The notes under the pieces were generated by a model that was given only the letters and a program-made list of their open reading frames with translations, had not been told where the DNA came from and did no database searches. DNA of 33,140 bases from a virus, in IMG/VR virus record IMGVR_UViG_3300042400_001063, positions 1 to 33,140 of that record. One strand, written 5' to 3'. Position numbers and translations under genes: made by a program. Below, in pieces: positions 1 through 7,589 of this stretch. Each line of letters opens with the position of its first letter. Within the stretch, counting starts at the first letter, position 1.

Positions 1-131
1 GGTAGGAAATGTATGTCAAGCTTGCTATCTATGTTTTGTTTTTTTGCTTGTCTTTTTGTAAGAGGTACTCTTCTAGGATCGATCCATTTTGTACTAGGTC
101 TAAAAAACGGATACATTTCTTTTTTTAACAT
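1..131 (-). CDS. Hypothetical protein, N-terminal fragment cut by the window edge
   Basis: Only the first 43 codons are visible; the frame is still open at base 1. The protein begins MLKKEMYPFFRP and is basic, with a lysine/arginine-rich stretch (TKRQAKKQ) around residues 25-32. The start is well supported: AAAGGAG at 139-145 lies 7 nt before the ATG at 131-129. The ATG overlaps the stop of the sulfotransferase gene by 7 nt, so it is the next gene of the same minus-strand operon and probably translationally coupled. No family can be named from this fragment. Confidence 0.75.
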   Translation of the reverse strand, partial: MLKKEMYPFFRPSTKWIDPRRVPLTKRQAKKQNIDSKLDIHFL

Positions 132-1111
132 TCTAAAACTCCTTTATTTGTCATTATAAAATCATAAAGCTCAAAATCGTATTTATTAATTTCTATTATT
201 CTGTCTATTTGTTCTTTAGTTAGTATCTTTTTAATTTCTTCAGCAGCAAAGTCTGATTTGTTTTTTGTAACATTTTTTAAATCTGCTTTGTAGTCATTTT
301 TGTTTAAAATATTAGAAACTTTTTCCAAAAAAATATTTCTGTTTTCCACACAACCTATAACCTTAAAATTATTTAAACTTTCTTTCCATAACGATTCATT
401 ATTTTGTAAATCCATAAAGTTATAATTAAATGCTTGTGCGTTAATTAAATCAAACCTGGTTATATCATTATTTAAATATTTGTTTACCCAAAAAGAAGAC
501 AAGTCCGTATTTATGCTGGACGTCATTGTTCTTGTCTGATAGTTACTTATAGACTTTAAGTTACCCTCATCAGATAAAAAACTATCAAAATTTTTGCTAG
601 TTAAAGATTTTGTCCTAAATCCAAATACTGAATCTGCGACTTTGTATCTAAAAACAAAATGACTAATTGCCCTATCAACTGGATTTCTAACTATTGTTAA
701 ACCATTCAAATTCTTATTATTTTTTTGATATAGTAAAAACGGGAACATTGCAAAATGACCAGAAATTAATTTTGAATTTAACATATCCACTTCGTCTATA
801 TACTGCATGGTGTTAATAAAGTTTTGTTCGTTTAAAAAAACATTCTTTAACTCAGACAAAACTGCTATCCCAGATGTTTTTGGAATATGCAAAAAATAAA
901 AGCTTTCTTTGTTAGACTTAGTGTCCGTAGTCAGCCTTTTTATAAATTCCCCACCTTGAATCTTCATTCCATGCTCAAGGTCATTAAATTTTAAGTGTCC
1001 AATAGATGACGGATGAACAAATCCGCTAGTATACGCTTCATCTTTATAAATGCCCTCTATTTGAAATATATAATTTTCTGGATAAGGTATTCCATTTACA
1101 TAATTAGTCAA
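125..1111 (-). CDS. Sulfotransferase family protein (P-loop, PAPS-dependent type)
   Basis: A 328-residue protein from a TTG start at 1111. FYFLHIPKTSG at residues 71-81 is the 5'-phosphosulfate-binding loop of carbohydrate sulfotransferases. LISGHF near 115-120 fits the segment with the catalytic His. TIVRNPVDRAISHF at 139-152 is the 3'-phosphate-binding motif (R142, S150). Such enzymes move sulfate from PAPS to a sugar or other hydroxyl. A longer frame begins at ATG 1213 but lies over the upstream gene and has no ribosome site. The TTG has AGAGGAAG at 1118-1125, spacer 6, and overlaps the upstream stop by 8 nt, so I prefer it. The residues 36-120 that follow are hydrophilic, with no signal peptide, so a cytoplasmic enzyme is expected. 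The acceptor cannot be read from sequence; a virion or cell-surface glycan is an inference. Confidence 0.8.
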   Translation of the reverse strand: MTNYVNGIPYPENYIFQIEGIYKDEAYTSGFVHPSSIGHLKFNDLEHGMKIQGGEFIKRLTTDTKSNKESFYFLHIPKTSGIAVLSELKNVFLNEQNFINTMQYIDEVDMLNSKLISGHFAMFPFLLYQKNNKNLNGLTIVRNPVDRAISHFVFRYKVADSVFGFRTKSLTSKNFDSFLSDEGNLKSISNYQTRTMTSSINTDLSSFWVNKYLNNDITRFDLINAQAFNYNFMDLQNNESLWKESLNNFKVIGCVENRNIFLEKVSNILNKNDYKADLKNVTKNKSDFAAEEIKKILTKEQIDRIIEINKYDFELYDFIMTNKGVLEC

Positions 1112-1313
1112 CTTTATCTTCCTCTGAAGAATATGAAGGGGCAGGACCAAGTAAAAATCCTTGATCATGATACTCAACCATCTTAGAGGTTTTTTCGGAG
1201 CCAACAATTTCATTTGAAATCAAGCTTAGTAAATCATAAATTCTGTGAAGCATTATATAATTAACCATAGGAAGATTTTCTTCTATGTTCTGGCTTTCTG
1301 TACCCTCAGTCAT
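1104..1313 (-). CDS. Small hypothetical protein
   Basis: A 69-residue acidic protein with a central helix-like segment (MVNYIMLHRIYDLLSLISNEIV, about residues 16-37, two overlapping quotes of a single amphipathic stretch). Its C-terminus is acidic (SSEEDKVD). AAAGGGG sits just upstream of the ATG at 1313 and fits a ribosome site. It overlaps the upstream gene by 8 nt (ATGACTGA) and the downstream sulfotransferase start by 8 nt, so it is the middle link of a coupled operon. No family is recognised. It is a real gene by its ribosome site and overlaps, but the function is unknown. Confidence 0.65.
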   Translation of the reverse strand: MTEGTESQNIEENLPMVNYIMLHRIYDLLSLISNEIVGSEKTSKMVEYHDQGFLLGPAPSYSSEEDKVD

Positions 1314-1521
1314 TTTTTACCCCTTTAACTATAGAAACAATTTTATCATAATATGATATTCCTATAAAGTTTTTATAATTGCAAGAAAGGCAGTATAAAT
1401 ATATCTCGTCATTTAAATTTAAATTACAATAAAGAGAGCCTTGATCCATTGGACATTCAAGTCTAGGAACAAGGCCCTCTTCTGATAAGGCTATGTACTT
1501 AGATACATATTGTATCTGCAT
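1306..1521 (-). CDS. Small zinc-ribbon-like protein
   Basis: A 71-residue protein with four cysteines in a ribbon-like arrangement: C23 (in LECPMDQG), C32 (LYC) and the pair C44-x2-C47 (LYCLSCNYK). This fits one zinc site, as in many tiny phage proteins that bind nucleic acid or protein. The ribosome site (GTAGGTC) contains the TAG stop of the lysozyme gene, so the two genes are coupled. Zinc binding is inferred from spacing. The role is unknown. Confidence 0.65.
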   Translation of the reverse strand: MQIQYVSKYIALSEEGLVPRLECPMDQGSLYCNLNLNDEIYLYCLSCNYKNFIGISYYDKIVSIVKGVKND

Positions 1522-1526
1522 TTGAC

Positions 1527-2078
1527 CTACTTTTTCTGATCATTCGGGAATTGCAATAGCCATTCCTGTGCTTTTGGGGTCATACCCTTCCAAGCTGACC
1601 AATCAATACCGCCATTGGTCATATAATACGTTATCTCTGCGTTTGTTACTGGGTCGAATAACTCTTTGTTACTCTTTAGGTCGAATTTCTCAAGTCTTTC
1701 AGGACCAAGATTTCCGATCATGTTTATCTGGAATATTCCGTAAGAACTATCTCCAGTACTTTTATCCCCGTTATATGCAAGCGGTCTTCCGTTAGATTCA
1801 CGCTTTGCTATGGACCAAGCTTTTTTAAGGCCTGCTCCTTCGAATCCTACAGTCTTGAGTAATACTACTAGCTCTTCGTCTGTAAGCATCTCAGATGGCT
1901 TGTAAATTTCTTTACTGAACTTATCTAAGACTTCTTGCTTTAGTTGGGCTTCAGTTTTCACTAAAGGTTTTACTACTAAGGCTTGTGTAGGCTGGACTGG
2001 AAACATAAATAATGTTATCATTACTATTGTAACCAGATTATGAGCCAAATCACTAACCTGTTGCTTTATTTTCTCCAT
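1527..2078 (-). CDS. Lysozyme-like / lytic transglycosylase (SLT-type) endolysin
   Basis: A 183-residue protein. After a hydrophobic segment (about residues 14-28) and a TQA-type site near 33 comes a linker, then a lysozyme-fold domain. AKRESNGRP carries the likely catalytic Glu (E94), SSYGIFQINM is the SLT 'S/A-x-GxxQ' motif, and NAEITYYMTNGG plus DWSAW complete the fold. It should cleave the glycan strands of peptidoglycan. The N-terminus could be a signal peptide or a signal-anchor, so export may not need the holin. Two ATGs are possible: the one at 2084 is only 2 nt from AAAGGAGG (2087-2094), while the one at 2078 has an 8-nt spacer and is preferred. It is first in the minus-strand operon. 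It could be the lysis enzyme or a virion-bound muralytic protein. Confidence 0.85.
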   Translation of the reverse strand: MEKIKQQVSDLAHNLVTIVMITLFMFPVQPTQALVVKPLVKTEAQLKQEVLDKFSKEIYKPSEMLTDEELVVLLKTVGFEGAGLKKAWSIAKRESNGRPLAYNGDKSTGDSSYGIFQINMIGNLGPERLEKFDLKSNKELFDPVTNAEITYYMTNGGIDWSAWKGMTPKAQEWLLQFPNDQKK

Positions 2079-2111
2079 TGGCATTTCCTCCTTTAGAGAT
2101 AACGAACTATA

Positions 2112-2141
2112 ATAATACCATTGTAATTAAAAGAGTGTCAA
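2112..2141 (-). promoter_or_regulatory. Sigma70-type promoter for the minus-strand operon
   Basis: Reading the minus strand, TTGACA (plus-strand 2136-2141) and TATTAT (2112-2117) are separated by 18 nt. They lie about 30 nt before the lysozyme start. This is the best -35/-10 pair seen in the window, in the 79-base divergent gap between the lysozyme and glycosyltransferase genes. Confidence 0.6.
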
Positions 2142-2163
2142 GTCAGTCAACCAGAAAGATAAT

Positions 2164-3153
2164 ATGAATATATCGTTTTCCACAGTAATTGCTAACTTAA
2201 GAAGCAAAAACGGGTACGGCTACGCCTCAGAGAATATAGTTAAATCATTAAATAATCTAGGACACTTTGTTCCTTTTCAAGACCCAAAGTCTAAAGTGCA
2301 ATTAAACTTTTCACAACCTTCACATTTTAAGTTACATAAAAATCAATATCAGATTAGCTATACACCTTGGGAGTCAACTGTAATTCCAAATGAGTGGAAG
2401 TATTACATGGATGCATGCGATGAGATATGGACGACTTCTGATTGGTGTGCAAATGTATTTGAAGATAACGGATACAAAGTTTCAAAAGTTTATCCTCACG
2501 GAATAGATCCAATTTGGCAACCGTACAAAAGGCCAGACGATGGAGTAATAAAGTTTTTGCATATAGGAGAACCAGCGCCAAGAAAAGCTGGCCAAATGGT
2601 CGTAGAGGCATTCGTATCATTATTTGGAAATAATCCAAACTACTCTTTGACAATAAAAGCAGATCAAGTTAACACAACAAGAATTTTTAACAACTATATA
2701 GATAAAAATATAATAGGCTCTCCTGAAAAAATTTATTCAAACATTAATTTAATTACAGATGTTTTAAGTACTGAAGAGTTAGTTAGTCTTTACTACTCAC
2801 ACGATGTTTTAGTTTATCCTAGCTACGGAGAAGGTTTTGGATTTATACCGCTTCAAGCTCTTGCAACTGGAATGCCAACAATTTGCACAAGCGGATGGGC
2901 ACACTATGAAAAATATCTTGGGCCACTAAGATTAAAATCAAAGATTATAGATTCTCCATGGCCTTTTCCACATGAAGGAAAAGTTTTTGAGCCAAACTAT
3001 CAACATCTACTTGAAGTAATGAGAGATGTTTCTTTAAACTTTAAACCATATTCAAGTTATTACTATGCTCAAGCATCTAATATGCATAAAGAGTACAGCT
3101 GGGATCAGTTGACTAAGAATGCATTTAAAGACATATTCAAAAATTTTTCTTAG
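2164..3153 (+). CDS. GT-B fold glycosyltransferase (GT4-like)
   Basis: A 329-residue protein with the two-domain look of GT4 enzymes. The N-terminal half has a Gly-rich start (NGYGYASENIV) and ISYTPWEST. The C-terminal half has a nucleotide-sugar site, HIGEPAPRKAG at 133-143, and VYPSYGEGFGFIPLQALATG at 217-236. In the usual E-x7-E signature the first Glu is present (E223) but the second is Gln (Q231), which is unusual and might affect sugar-donor contacts. It is the first plus-strand gene after the divergent gap. No strong ribosome site is visible before the ATG (only a weak AAAGATA). It may glycosylate DNA, virion proteins or a surface polymer; donor and acceptor are unknown. Confidence 0.82.
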   Translation: MNISFSTVIANLRSKNGYGYASENIVKSLNNLGHFVPFQDPKSKVQLNFSQPSHFKLHKNQYQISYTPWESTVIPNEWKYYMDACDEIWTTSDWCANVFEDNGYKVSKVYPHGIDPIWQPYKRPDDGVIKFLHIGEPAPRKAGQMVVEAFVSLFGNNPNYSLTIKADQVNTTRIFNNYIDKNIIGSPEKIYSNINLITDVLSTEELVSLYYSHDVLVYPSYGEGFGFIPLQALATGMPTICTSGWAHYEKYLGPLRLKSKIIDSPWPFPHEGKVFEPNYQHLLEVMRDVSLNFKPYSSYYYAQASNMHKEYSWDQLTKNAFKDIFKNFS

Positions 3154-3177
3154 GGGCTTCCCCATATAAATAACATT

Positions 3178-3186
3178 TGATACAAT
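3178..3186 (+). promoter_or_regulatory. Extended -10 promoter upstream of the ribonucleotide reductase
   Basis: TG-A-TACAAT (TG 3178-3179, hexamer 3181-3186) has no good -35. It lies in the 83-base gap after the glycosyltransferase and would give a leader of about 45 nt containing the ribosome site GGAGG before ATG 3237. Confidence 0.45.
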
Positions 3187-3236
3187 TAGACTTCAATCAA
3201 ATTTAATTTATCTGCCAGGCGGAGGAAAAGGTCTAT

Positions 3237-5171
3237 ATGTCACAAGTAATCAAAAACCCATACGAAAATTTTATTGCGTTATCACGATACGCAAGATGGA
3301 TGCCAGAAGAAAATCGTCGTGAAACTTGGGGAGAGACTGTAGATAGATATTTCATATTTATGCTTGACCACCTATTTAAAGAACACTCGTACGAGCCAGA
3401 CGCAAAGCTAGTTGAAGAATTAAAGTCTGCAGTGTTTAATAGAAGTGTAATGCCATCAATGCGATCTGTAATGACAGCTGGCGCTGCGCTAGAAAGAGAT
3501 AATGTTGCAGGTTACAATTGCTCATTTGTTCCAGTAGATAACCCAAGGTCGTTTGATGAAACTATGTATATTCTTATGTGCGGAACTGGCGTAGGGTTTT
3601 CTGTTGAATACAAATATGTTAATAAGCTACCTTCAATACCAGACGCATTTGAAAAATCAGATACGGTAATTGTTGTAGAAGATTCCAAACAAGGATGGGC
3701 AAAGGCATACCGTGAACTTCTTGCTTTACTTTGGACTGGACATATCCCAGCAATCGATGTCTCTAAAGTTCGTCCAGCAGGCGCAAGATTAAAGACAATG
3801 GGTGGTAGATCATCAGGTCCTCAACCACTTGTAAACCTTTTTGATTTTACTATTGCAAAGTTTAAGAACGCAGCAGGCCGTCAGTTAAAGCCAATTGAAG
3901 CGCATGACATTATGTGTAAGATAGGTGAAGTTGTTGTTGTTGGTGGAGTTCGCCGTTCAGCAATGATTTCTCTTTCTAATATTAACGATATTGAAATGGC
4001 TGCAGCAAAGTCAGGAAATTGGTGGGAGAACAATACCCAACGAGCATTGTCAAATAATTCTGTTGCTTACTCACGCAAGCCAGATATGGAGCAATTTATT
4101 GCAGAATGGAAATCTTTATATGATTCAAAATCAGGAGAACGAGGCATATACAATGTGGCCGCAGCTCAAGCCCAAGCAGCCAAGTACGGAAGAAGAGATC
4201 CAGATATACACTACGGAACTAACCCATGTTCAGAAATTATTTTACGTCCTTACCAGTTTTGTAACCTTTCAGAAGTCGTATTACGTGAAGAGGATACAAA
4301 AGAGGATATTGCAAAAAAGGTAAGACTAGCCACAATTCTTGGAACTTGGCAATCAACATTAACTGATTTTAAATATCTTAGAAAGATTTGGAAAGACAAT
4401 ACAGAAGAAGAGCGTTTGCTTGGAGTTTCTTTAACTGGGCAATTTGGACACAAGTTTATGTCTGGGAAACAAGACATAATTGCTTTAGAAGCCTACCTTA
4501 TGTCATTAAGAGAATATGCTCGTGAAACAAATAAAGAAGAGGCTGGAAAAATTGGGATTTCCGAGTCTGCAGCTATTACTTGCGTAAAGCCTTCAGGTAC
4601 AGTATCTCAATTGGTCGGGGTGTCTTCAGGAATGCATGCGTGGCATTCTCCATATTATATTAGAACTGTTCGTGGCTCAAAAGGAGATCCAATTTCGGTA
4701 TTTCTTAAGGAGGTTGGAATTCCAGTAGAAGATGATGTAATGAAACCAAACGAAACATACGTATTTTCATTTCCAGTAAAGGCACCAGAGGGTGCAATTG
4801 TTAGAAATGATTTGACGGCTATTGAGCATCTAAACATTTGGTTAGTCTATCAACGTGCATGGTGTGAACACAAACCTTCTATTACAGTTTCTGTAAAGGA
4901 AGACGAATGGATGGAAGTTGGAGCTTGGGTATATAAGCATTTTGATGAAGTGTCTGGAATTTCGTTCCTACCGCACTCAGATCACAGTTACAAGCAAGCT
5001 CCTTACCAAGAGGTAACAAAAGAAGAGTACGAAGAACTTGTTTCAAAAATGCCTCAAAGTATTAGATGGGAAGATTTATCTTTCTATGAGACAGAAGATG
5101 GAACTTCTGGAAGCCAAACATTAGCCTGCACTTCAGATGGAAATTGTGAGATTGTGGATATATCCGCATAA
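3237..5171 (+). CDS. nrdJ: Adenosylcobalamin-dependent (class II) ribonucleotide reductase, monomeric type
   Basis: A 644-residue enzyme that makes deoxyribonucleotides, probably from NTPs, for phage replication. The active site matches the Lactobacillus leichmannii class: C95 (YNCSFVPV) and C342 (QFCNLSEV) as the redox pair, C331 in NPCSEI as the thiyl-radical cysteine, and catalytic E333. The C331-C342 spacing of 11 equals that of the L. leichmannii C408-C419 pair. GGVRRSAMISLS (236-247) and VKPSGTVSQLVGVSSGMH (450-467) are class II blocks. A C-terminal C631/C637 pair (ACTSDGNC) would relay reducing equivalents. It is shorter than the ~740-residue L. leichmannii enzyme. It needs B12 from the host. 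The start has GGAGG about 12 nt upstream. It stands alone between a glycosyltransferase and the holin. Confidence 0.95.
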   Translation: MSQVIKNPYENFIALSRYARWMPEENRRETWGETVDRYFIFMLDHLFKEHSYEPDAKLVEELKSAVFNRSVMPSMRSVMTAGAALERDNVAGYNCSFVPVDNPRSFDETMYILMCGTGVGFSVEYKYVNKLPSIPDAFEKSDTVIVVEDSKQGWAKAYRELLALLWTGHIPAIDVSKVRPAGARLKTMGGRSSGPQPLVNLFDFTIAKFKNAAGRQLKPIEAHDIMCKIGEVVVVGGVRRSAMISLSNINDIEMAAAKSGNWWENNTQRALSNNSVAYSRKPDMEQFIAEWKSLYDSKSGERGIYNVAAAQAQAAKYGRRDPDIHYGTNPCSEIILRPYQFCNLSEVVLREEDTKEDIAKKVRLATILGTWQSTLTDFKYLRKIWKDNTEEERLLGVSLTGQFGHKFMSGKQDIIALEAYLMSLREYARETNKEEAGKIGISESAAITCVKPSGTVSQLVGVSSGMHAWHSPYYIRTVRGSKGDPISVFLKEVGIPVEDDVMKPNETYVFSFPVKAPEGAIVRNDLTAIEHLNIWLVYQRAWCEHKPSITVSVKEDEWMEVGAWVYKHFDEVSGISFLPHSDHSYKQAPYQEVTKEEYEELVSKMPQSIRWEDLSFYETEDGTSGSQTLACTSDGNCEIVDISA

Positions 5172-5180
5172 TGGTAGAAT
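5172..5180 (+). promoter_or_regulatory. Extended -10 promoter for the holin
   Basis: TG-G-TAGAAT (hexamer 5175-5180) begins one base beyond the reductase stop. It is about 31 bases before ATG 5212, with AAGGAG in between. A second AT-rich match (TATAAT) overlaps at 5182-5187, so the exact hexamer is uncertain. Confidence 0.4.
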
Positions 5181-5211
5181 ATATAATGGCGAAGGCCAAA
5201 AAGGAGATAAT

Positions 5212-5406
5212 ATGAATACATACACAGAACAAATACTAGCAGCCCTAGGAACTTATGGAAGAGCGTTTTTAGCAGCAGCGACAGCTCTTTATATGACTGG
5301 AAATACAAATCCAAAGGATTTAATTGCAGCGGGTGTCGCAGCAGTTGCCCCAGTTATCCTTAAGGCATTAAGCCCAAGCAATACAGAGTTTGGCTTTAAA
5401 AAGTAA
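5212..5406 (+). CDS. Holin, small two-helix membrane protein
   Basis: A 64-residue protein with two hydrophobic helices: about 6-27 (ILAALGTYGRAFLAAATALY) and about 34-52 (LIAAGVAAVAPVILKAL). A short polar turn (TGNTNPKD) separates them. The ending LSPSNTEFGFKK resembles the 'LNP-D--FG' tail of holins in actinophages. Holins form membrane lesions that time lysis. The frame extends upstream to 5137 inside the reductase gene, but ATG 5212 has AAGGAG at 5201-5206, spacer 5, and is the clear start. It lies apart from the lysozyme-like gene, which is on the other strand. Confidence 0.75.
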   Translation: MNTYTEQILAALGTYGRAFLAAATALYMTGNTNPKDLIAAGVAAVAPVILKALSPSNTEFGFKK

Positions 5407-5438
5407 AATAAAATAACAGTCAATTAGGATGGCTCCTG

Positions 5439-5475
5439 TGCTAAAATAGGCATAGGAGTTTTCCTATTTTAGGAG
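5439..5475 (+). promoter_or_regulatory. Leader with extended -10 and overlapping hairpins over the ribosome site
   Basis: TG-C-TAAAAT (5439-5447) looks like an extended -10. The same bases are the left arm of a perfect 10-bp inverted repeat, CTAAAATAGG (5441-5450) with CCTATTTTAG (5463-5472). The right arm runs into the ribosome site AGGAG (5471-5475). A smaller perfect hairpin, ATAGGA (5452-5457) with TCCTAT (5462-5467), sits in the loop and carries a second AGGAG. A transcript starting near 5454 could still fold CCTA/TAGG over the ribosome site. Confidence 0.5.
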
Positions 5476-5484
5476 ATTTTGCAA

Positions 5485-5835
5485 ATGGCAGTACAAAAGA
5501 ATTTTGAAGTAGATCAAAATGCTACTTTTACCTTTGAGGTCCAATACACCGCAGAGGACGAAGTAACACCGATAAGTTTAGTAAACTCAACTGCAAAAAT
5601 GCAGGTGCGTGATACTAAGGGTGGATCTAAATTAGCATTTACATTAACATCACCATCTGGTGGTATAACAATTGATGGTCCAACTGGAACACTAACTGTT
5701 AAGATGACACCTACTCAAACAAACAAACTCTTTTATCCAAAATCTTCTTATGACATTATGGTTGTCGATTCTAACGGGAATAAAATAAAACTCCTCGAAG
5801 GGTTTTTAACTCTCAGTAGATCGGTAACTATATAA
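5485..5835 (+). CDS. Tail/baseplate-type beta-sandwich protein
   Basis: A 116-residue, beta-strand-rich protein. The pattern (TFTFEVQY, STAKMQVRDT, GTLTVKMTPTQTNKL, YDIMVV, LLEGFLTLSRSVT) is that of small phage baseplate or adhesion modules of the BppU-N / Ig-like kind. That assignment is from pattern only. A TTG three codons... two codons upstream (5479) is only 3 nt from the ribosome site, so ATG 5485 with a 9-nt spacer is preferred. It opens the fibre-gene block and its stop overlaps the next ATG by one base. Confidence 0.6.
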   Translation: MAVQKNFEVDQNATFTFEVQYTAEDEVTPISLVNSTAKMQVRDTKGGSKLAFTLTSPSGGITIDGPTGTLTVKMTPTQTNKLFYPKSSYDIMVVDSNGNKIKLLEGFLTLSRSVTI

Positions 5836-6287
5836 TGTCAGAAAAAGTAATAGTAACAGAAGTAAAAAATAAAGTAATTGTAAAAACCCCAGGACCACAA
5901 GGTCCTGCTGGAAGAACAATATTAAACGGTACAACAGCCCCAGCAAATAATTTAGGTGTTGTTGGTGACTTTTATTACAACACAGTAACTACGGATTTTT
6001 ATGGTCCAAAGTTAACAGACCTATCTTGGTCTGGAGCAACAGTAATTAAGTTTATTCAAGAAGGTTCTGAGTATTCATATTCTACCTCTTGGGAACTCGC
6101 TCAAGTAACAGGCCCAGTGTCTGGAGTATATTCTGTAGTTCTTAACCACAACTTAGACTTTTTCCCAAACGTAACGGTTAAGGCTAGCTCTGGAGATATA
6201 CTTGAAACTGGAATAGATTACAATAATACAAATACAATAACACTGACTATGGCTCAACCATTTTCAGGGACAGCATACCTGTCTTAA
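5835..6287 (+). CDS. Small tail protein with a collagen-like turn
   Basis: A 150-residue protein. After a short beta lead it has GPQGPAG (about 20-26), a minimal collagen-like segment. Next comes the module GVVGDFYYNTVTTDFYGPK (about 41-59), then a C-terminal beta domain (SVVLNHNLDFFPNVTVKAS). Phage tail proteins often have this order: collagen-like trimerising stem, then a compact head. The 'YYNT' module recurs in the next genes, suggesting a shared origin. It is translationally coupled to the gene before it (TAATG). Confidence 0.6.
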   Translation: MSEKVIVTEVKNKVIVKTPGPQGPAGRTILNGTTAPANNLGVVGDFYYNTVTTDFYGPKLTDLSWSGATVIKFIQEGSEYSYSTSWELAQVTGPVSGVYSVVLNHNLDFFPNVTVKASSGDILETGIDYNNTNTITLTMAQPFSGTAYLS

Positions 6288-6302
6288 AAAGGAGAAGAAG
6301 AA

Positions 6303-7586
6303 ATGGCAAGAAAATATGCGGTCAGCTTAGACCTTAATAAGAATGAGTTGCTGAATGCGAGAGTTCAAAATCTAGGATCAGCACCATCAAACCCAGTAAC
6401 TGGTCAAATTTACTACAACAATGTTTTAAATGTTCTGTTTTTCTATGACGGAACAAACTGGATACCAACATCAGGATCTACAGAAGTAATTCAGGATGTC
6501 ATTGGGTCTTCCGTACTTGCAGGCACAGCACTTACTGCAACTTATGATGATGTAGCAGGAACAACAACATTAAAGCTCAACGACACAGCAGTAAATGCAG
6601 GATCATACGGATCACAAACAAAAATACCTACATTTACAGTAGACGCACAAGGTCGTTTGACAGCAGCAGGTGAAGTTGATGTCGCAACAGAACTTTCAAT
6701 AACTGGAGATACTGGAACTACATCTATTTCATTACTTACAGAAGGATTAACTGTAAATGGTGGAGAAGGCATCGATATTGATGTAACAGAAAATACAATT
6801 ACGGTATCAGCAGAAGATGCAACATATACCAATAAGGGTGTTGCTTCATTTGATTCAAATGATTTTACAGTTACAGCAGGAGCAGTATCTCTTAATAAAG
6901 ACCCAGTAATCACTCTTTCAGGAGATGTAACTGGTTCTGCAACAATGACCAATCTTGGAGATGTAACAATCTCAACTACTATTGAGCCAAACTCAGTAGC
7001 CCTTGGCACAGATACAACTGGTAACTACATAGCAACAATTACTGGAACAGCAAATGAGATTGAAGTAACAGGCTCTGGCTCAGAGACAGCAGCAGTCACA
7101 ATAGGTCTACCAGATAATGTTGAAATTACTGGAAACTTACAAGTTGGTGGAAACCTTAATGTAATAGGAACAGTAAACTCTGTAAATACCACACAAATTA
7201 ATATAGAAGACAACAAGGTAAATCTTAATAGCAACGCAACTGGAACCCCAATAGCCGATGCTGGAATTCTTGTTGAGCGTGGCGATGAGGCAGATGCTGA
7301 AATTCTATGGAATGAAACAGCAGATGTTTGGCAAATTGGTCAAGTTGGTGGAAACTATCACAATATTTCAAGAAAATATGCAACCACAATTGGTGACGGA
7401 TCAGCAACTTCTTATGCGGTAACTCATAACTTAGCAACAAAAGACGTTACAGTTCAAATATTTGAAAACAATGCAGATTATAATCAAATAGAAGCAGACG
7501 TACAGCACACATCAGACTCAGTTGTTACTGTAAAATTTGCAGTAGCTCCTACAGCTGGTGAATACAGAGTAGTTATAGTAGGATAA
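6303..7586 (+). CDS. Tail fibre protein
   Basis: A 427-residue, Thr/Val/Gly-rich, repetitive protein of phage-fibre type. The N-terminus has the shared module GQIYYNNVLNVLFFYDGTNW (about 35-54). The middle has fibre hallmarks: FTVDAQGRLTAAG, ITLSGDVTGS, NLQVGGNLNVIGTV, INIEDNKVNLNSNATG and ADAEILWNETADVWQIG. The last ~70 residues form a separate beta domain (YAVTHNLATKDVTVQIFEN...AGEYRVVIVG), probably the receptor-facing tip. Ribosome site AAAGGAG with an 8-nt spacer. The Cys-free, low-charge composition is normal for a trimeric beta fibre. Confidence 0.8.
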   Translation: MARKYAVSLDLNKNELLNARVQNLGSAPSNPVTGQIYYNNVLNVLFFYDGTNWIPTSGSTEVIQDVIGSSVLAGTALTATYDDVAGTTTLKLNDTAVNAGSYGSQTKIPTFTVDAQGRLTAAGEVDVATELSITGDTGTTSISLLTEGLTVNGGEGIDIDVTENTITVSAEDATYTNKGVASFDSNDFTVTAGAVSLNKDPVITLSGDVTGSATMTNLGDVTISTTIEPNSVALGTDTTGNYIATITGTANEIEVTGSGSETAAVTIGLPDNVEITGNLQVGGNLNVIGTVNSVNTTQINIEDNKVNLNSNATGTPIADAGILVERGDEADAEILWNETADVWQIGQVGGNYHNISRKYATTIGDGSATSYAVTHNLATKDVTVQIFENNADYNQIEADVQHTSDSVVTVKFAVAPTAGEYRVVIVG

Positions 7587-7589
7587 TAA

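Noticed and set aside
1104-1213. Longer sulfotransferase start at ATG 1213
   Set aside because: It lies within the upstream gene without a ribosome site, and the conserved motifs begin well after the TTG at 1111.
2108-2113. TATAAT as a plus-strand promoter for the glycosyltransferase gene
   Set aside because: No -35 and no TG extension. The overlapping minus-strand TTGACA/TATTAT pair explains the region better, although a weak plus-strand promoter cannot be excluded.
3150-3163. GGGG-CTT-CCCC hairpin as a terminator after the glycosyltransferase gene
   Set aside because: Only four base pairs with a three-base loop and no U-tract.
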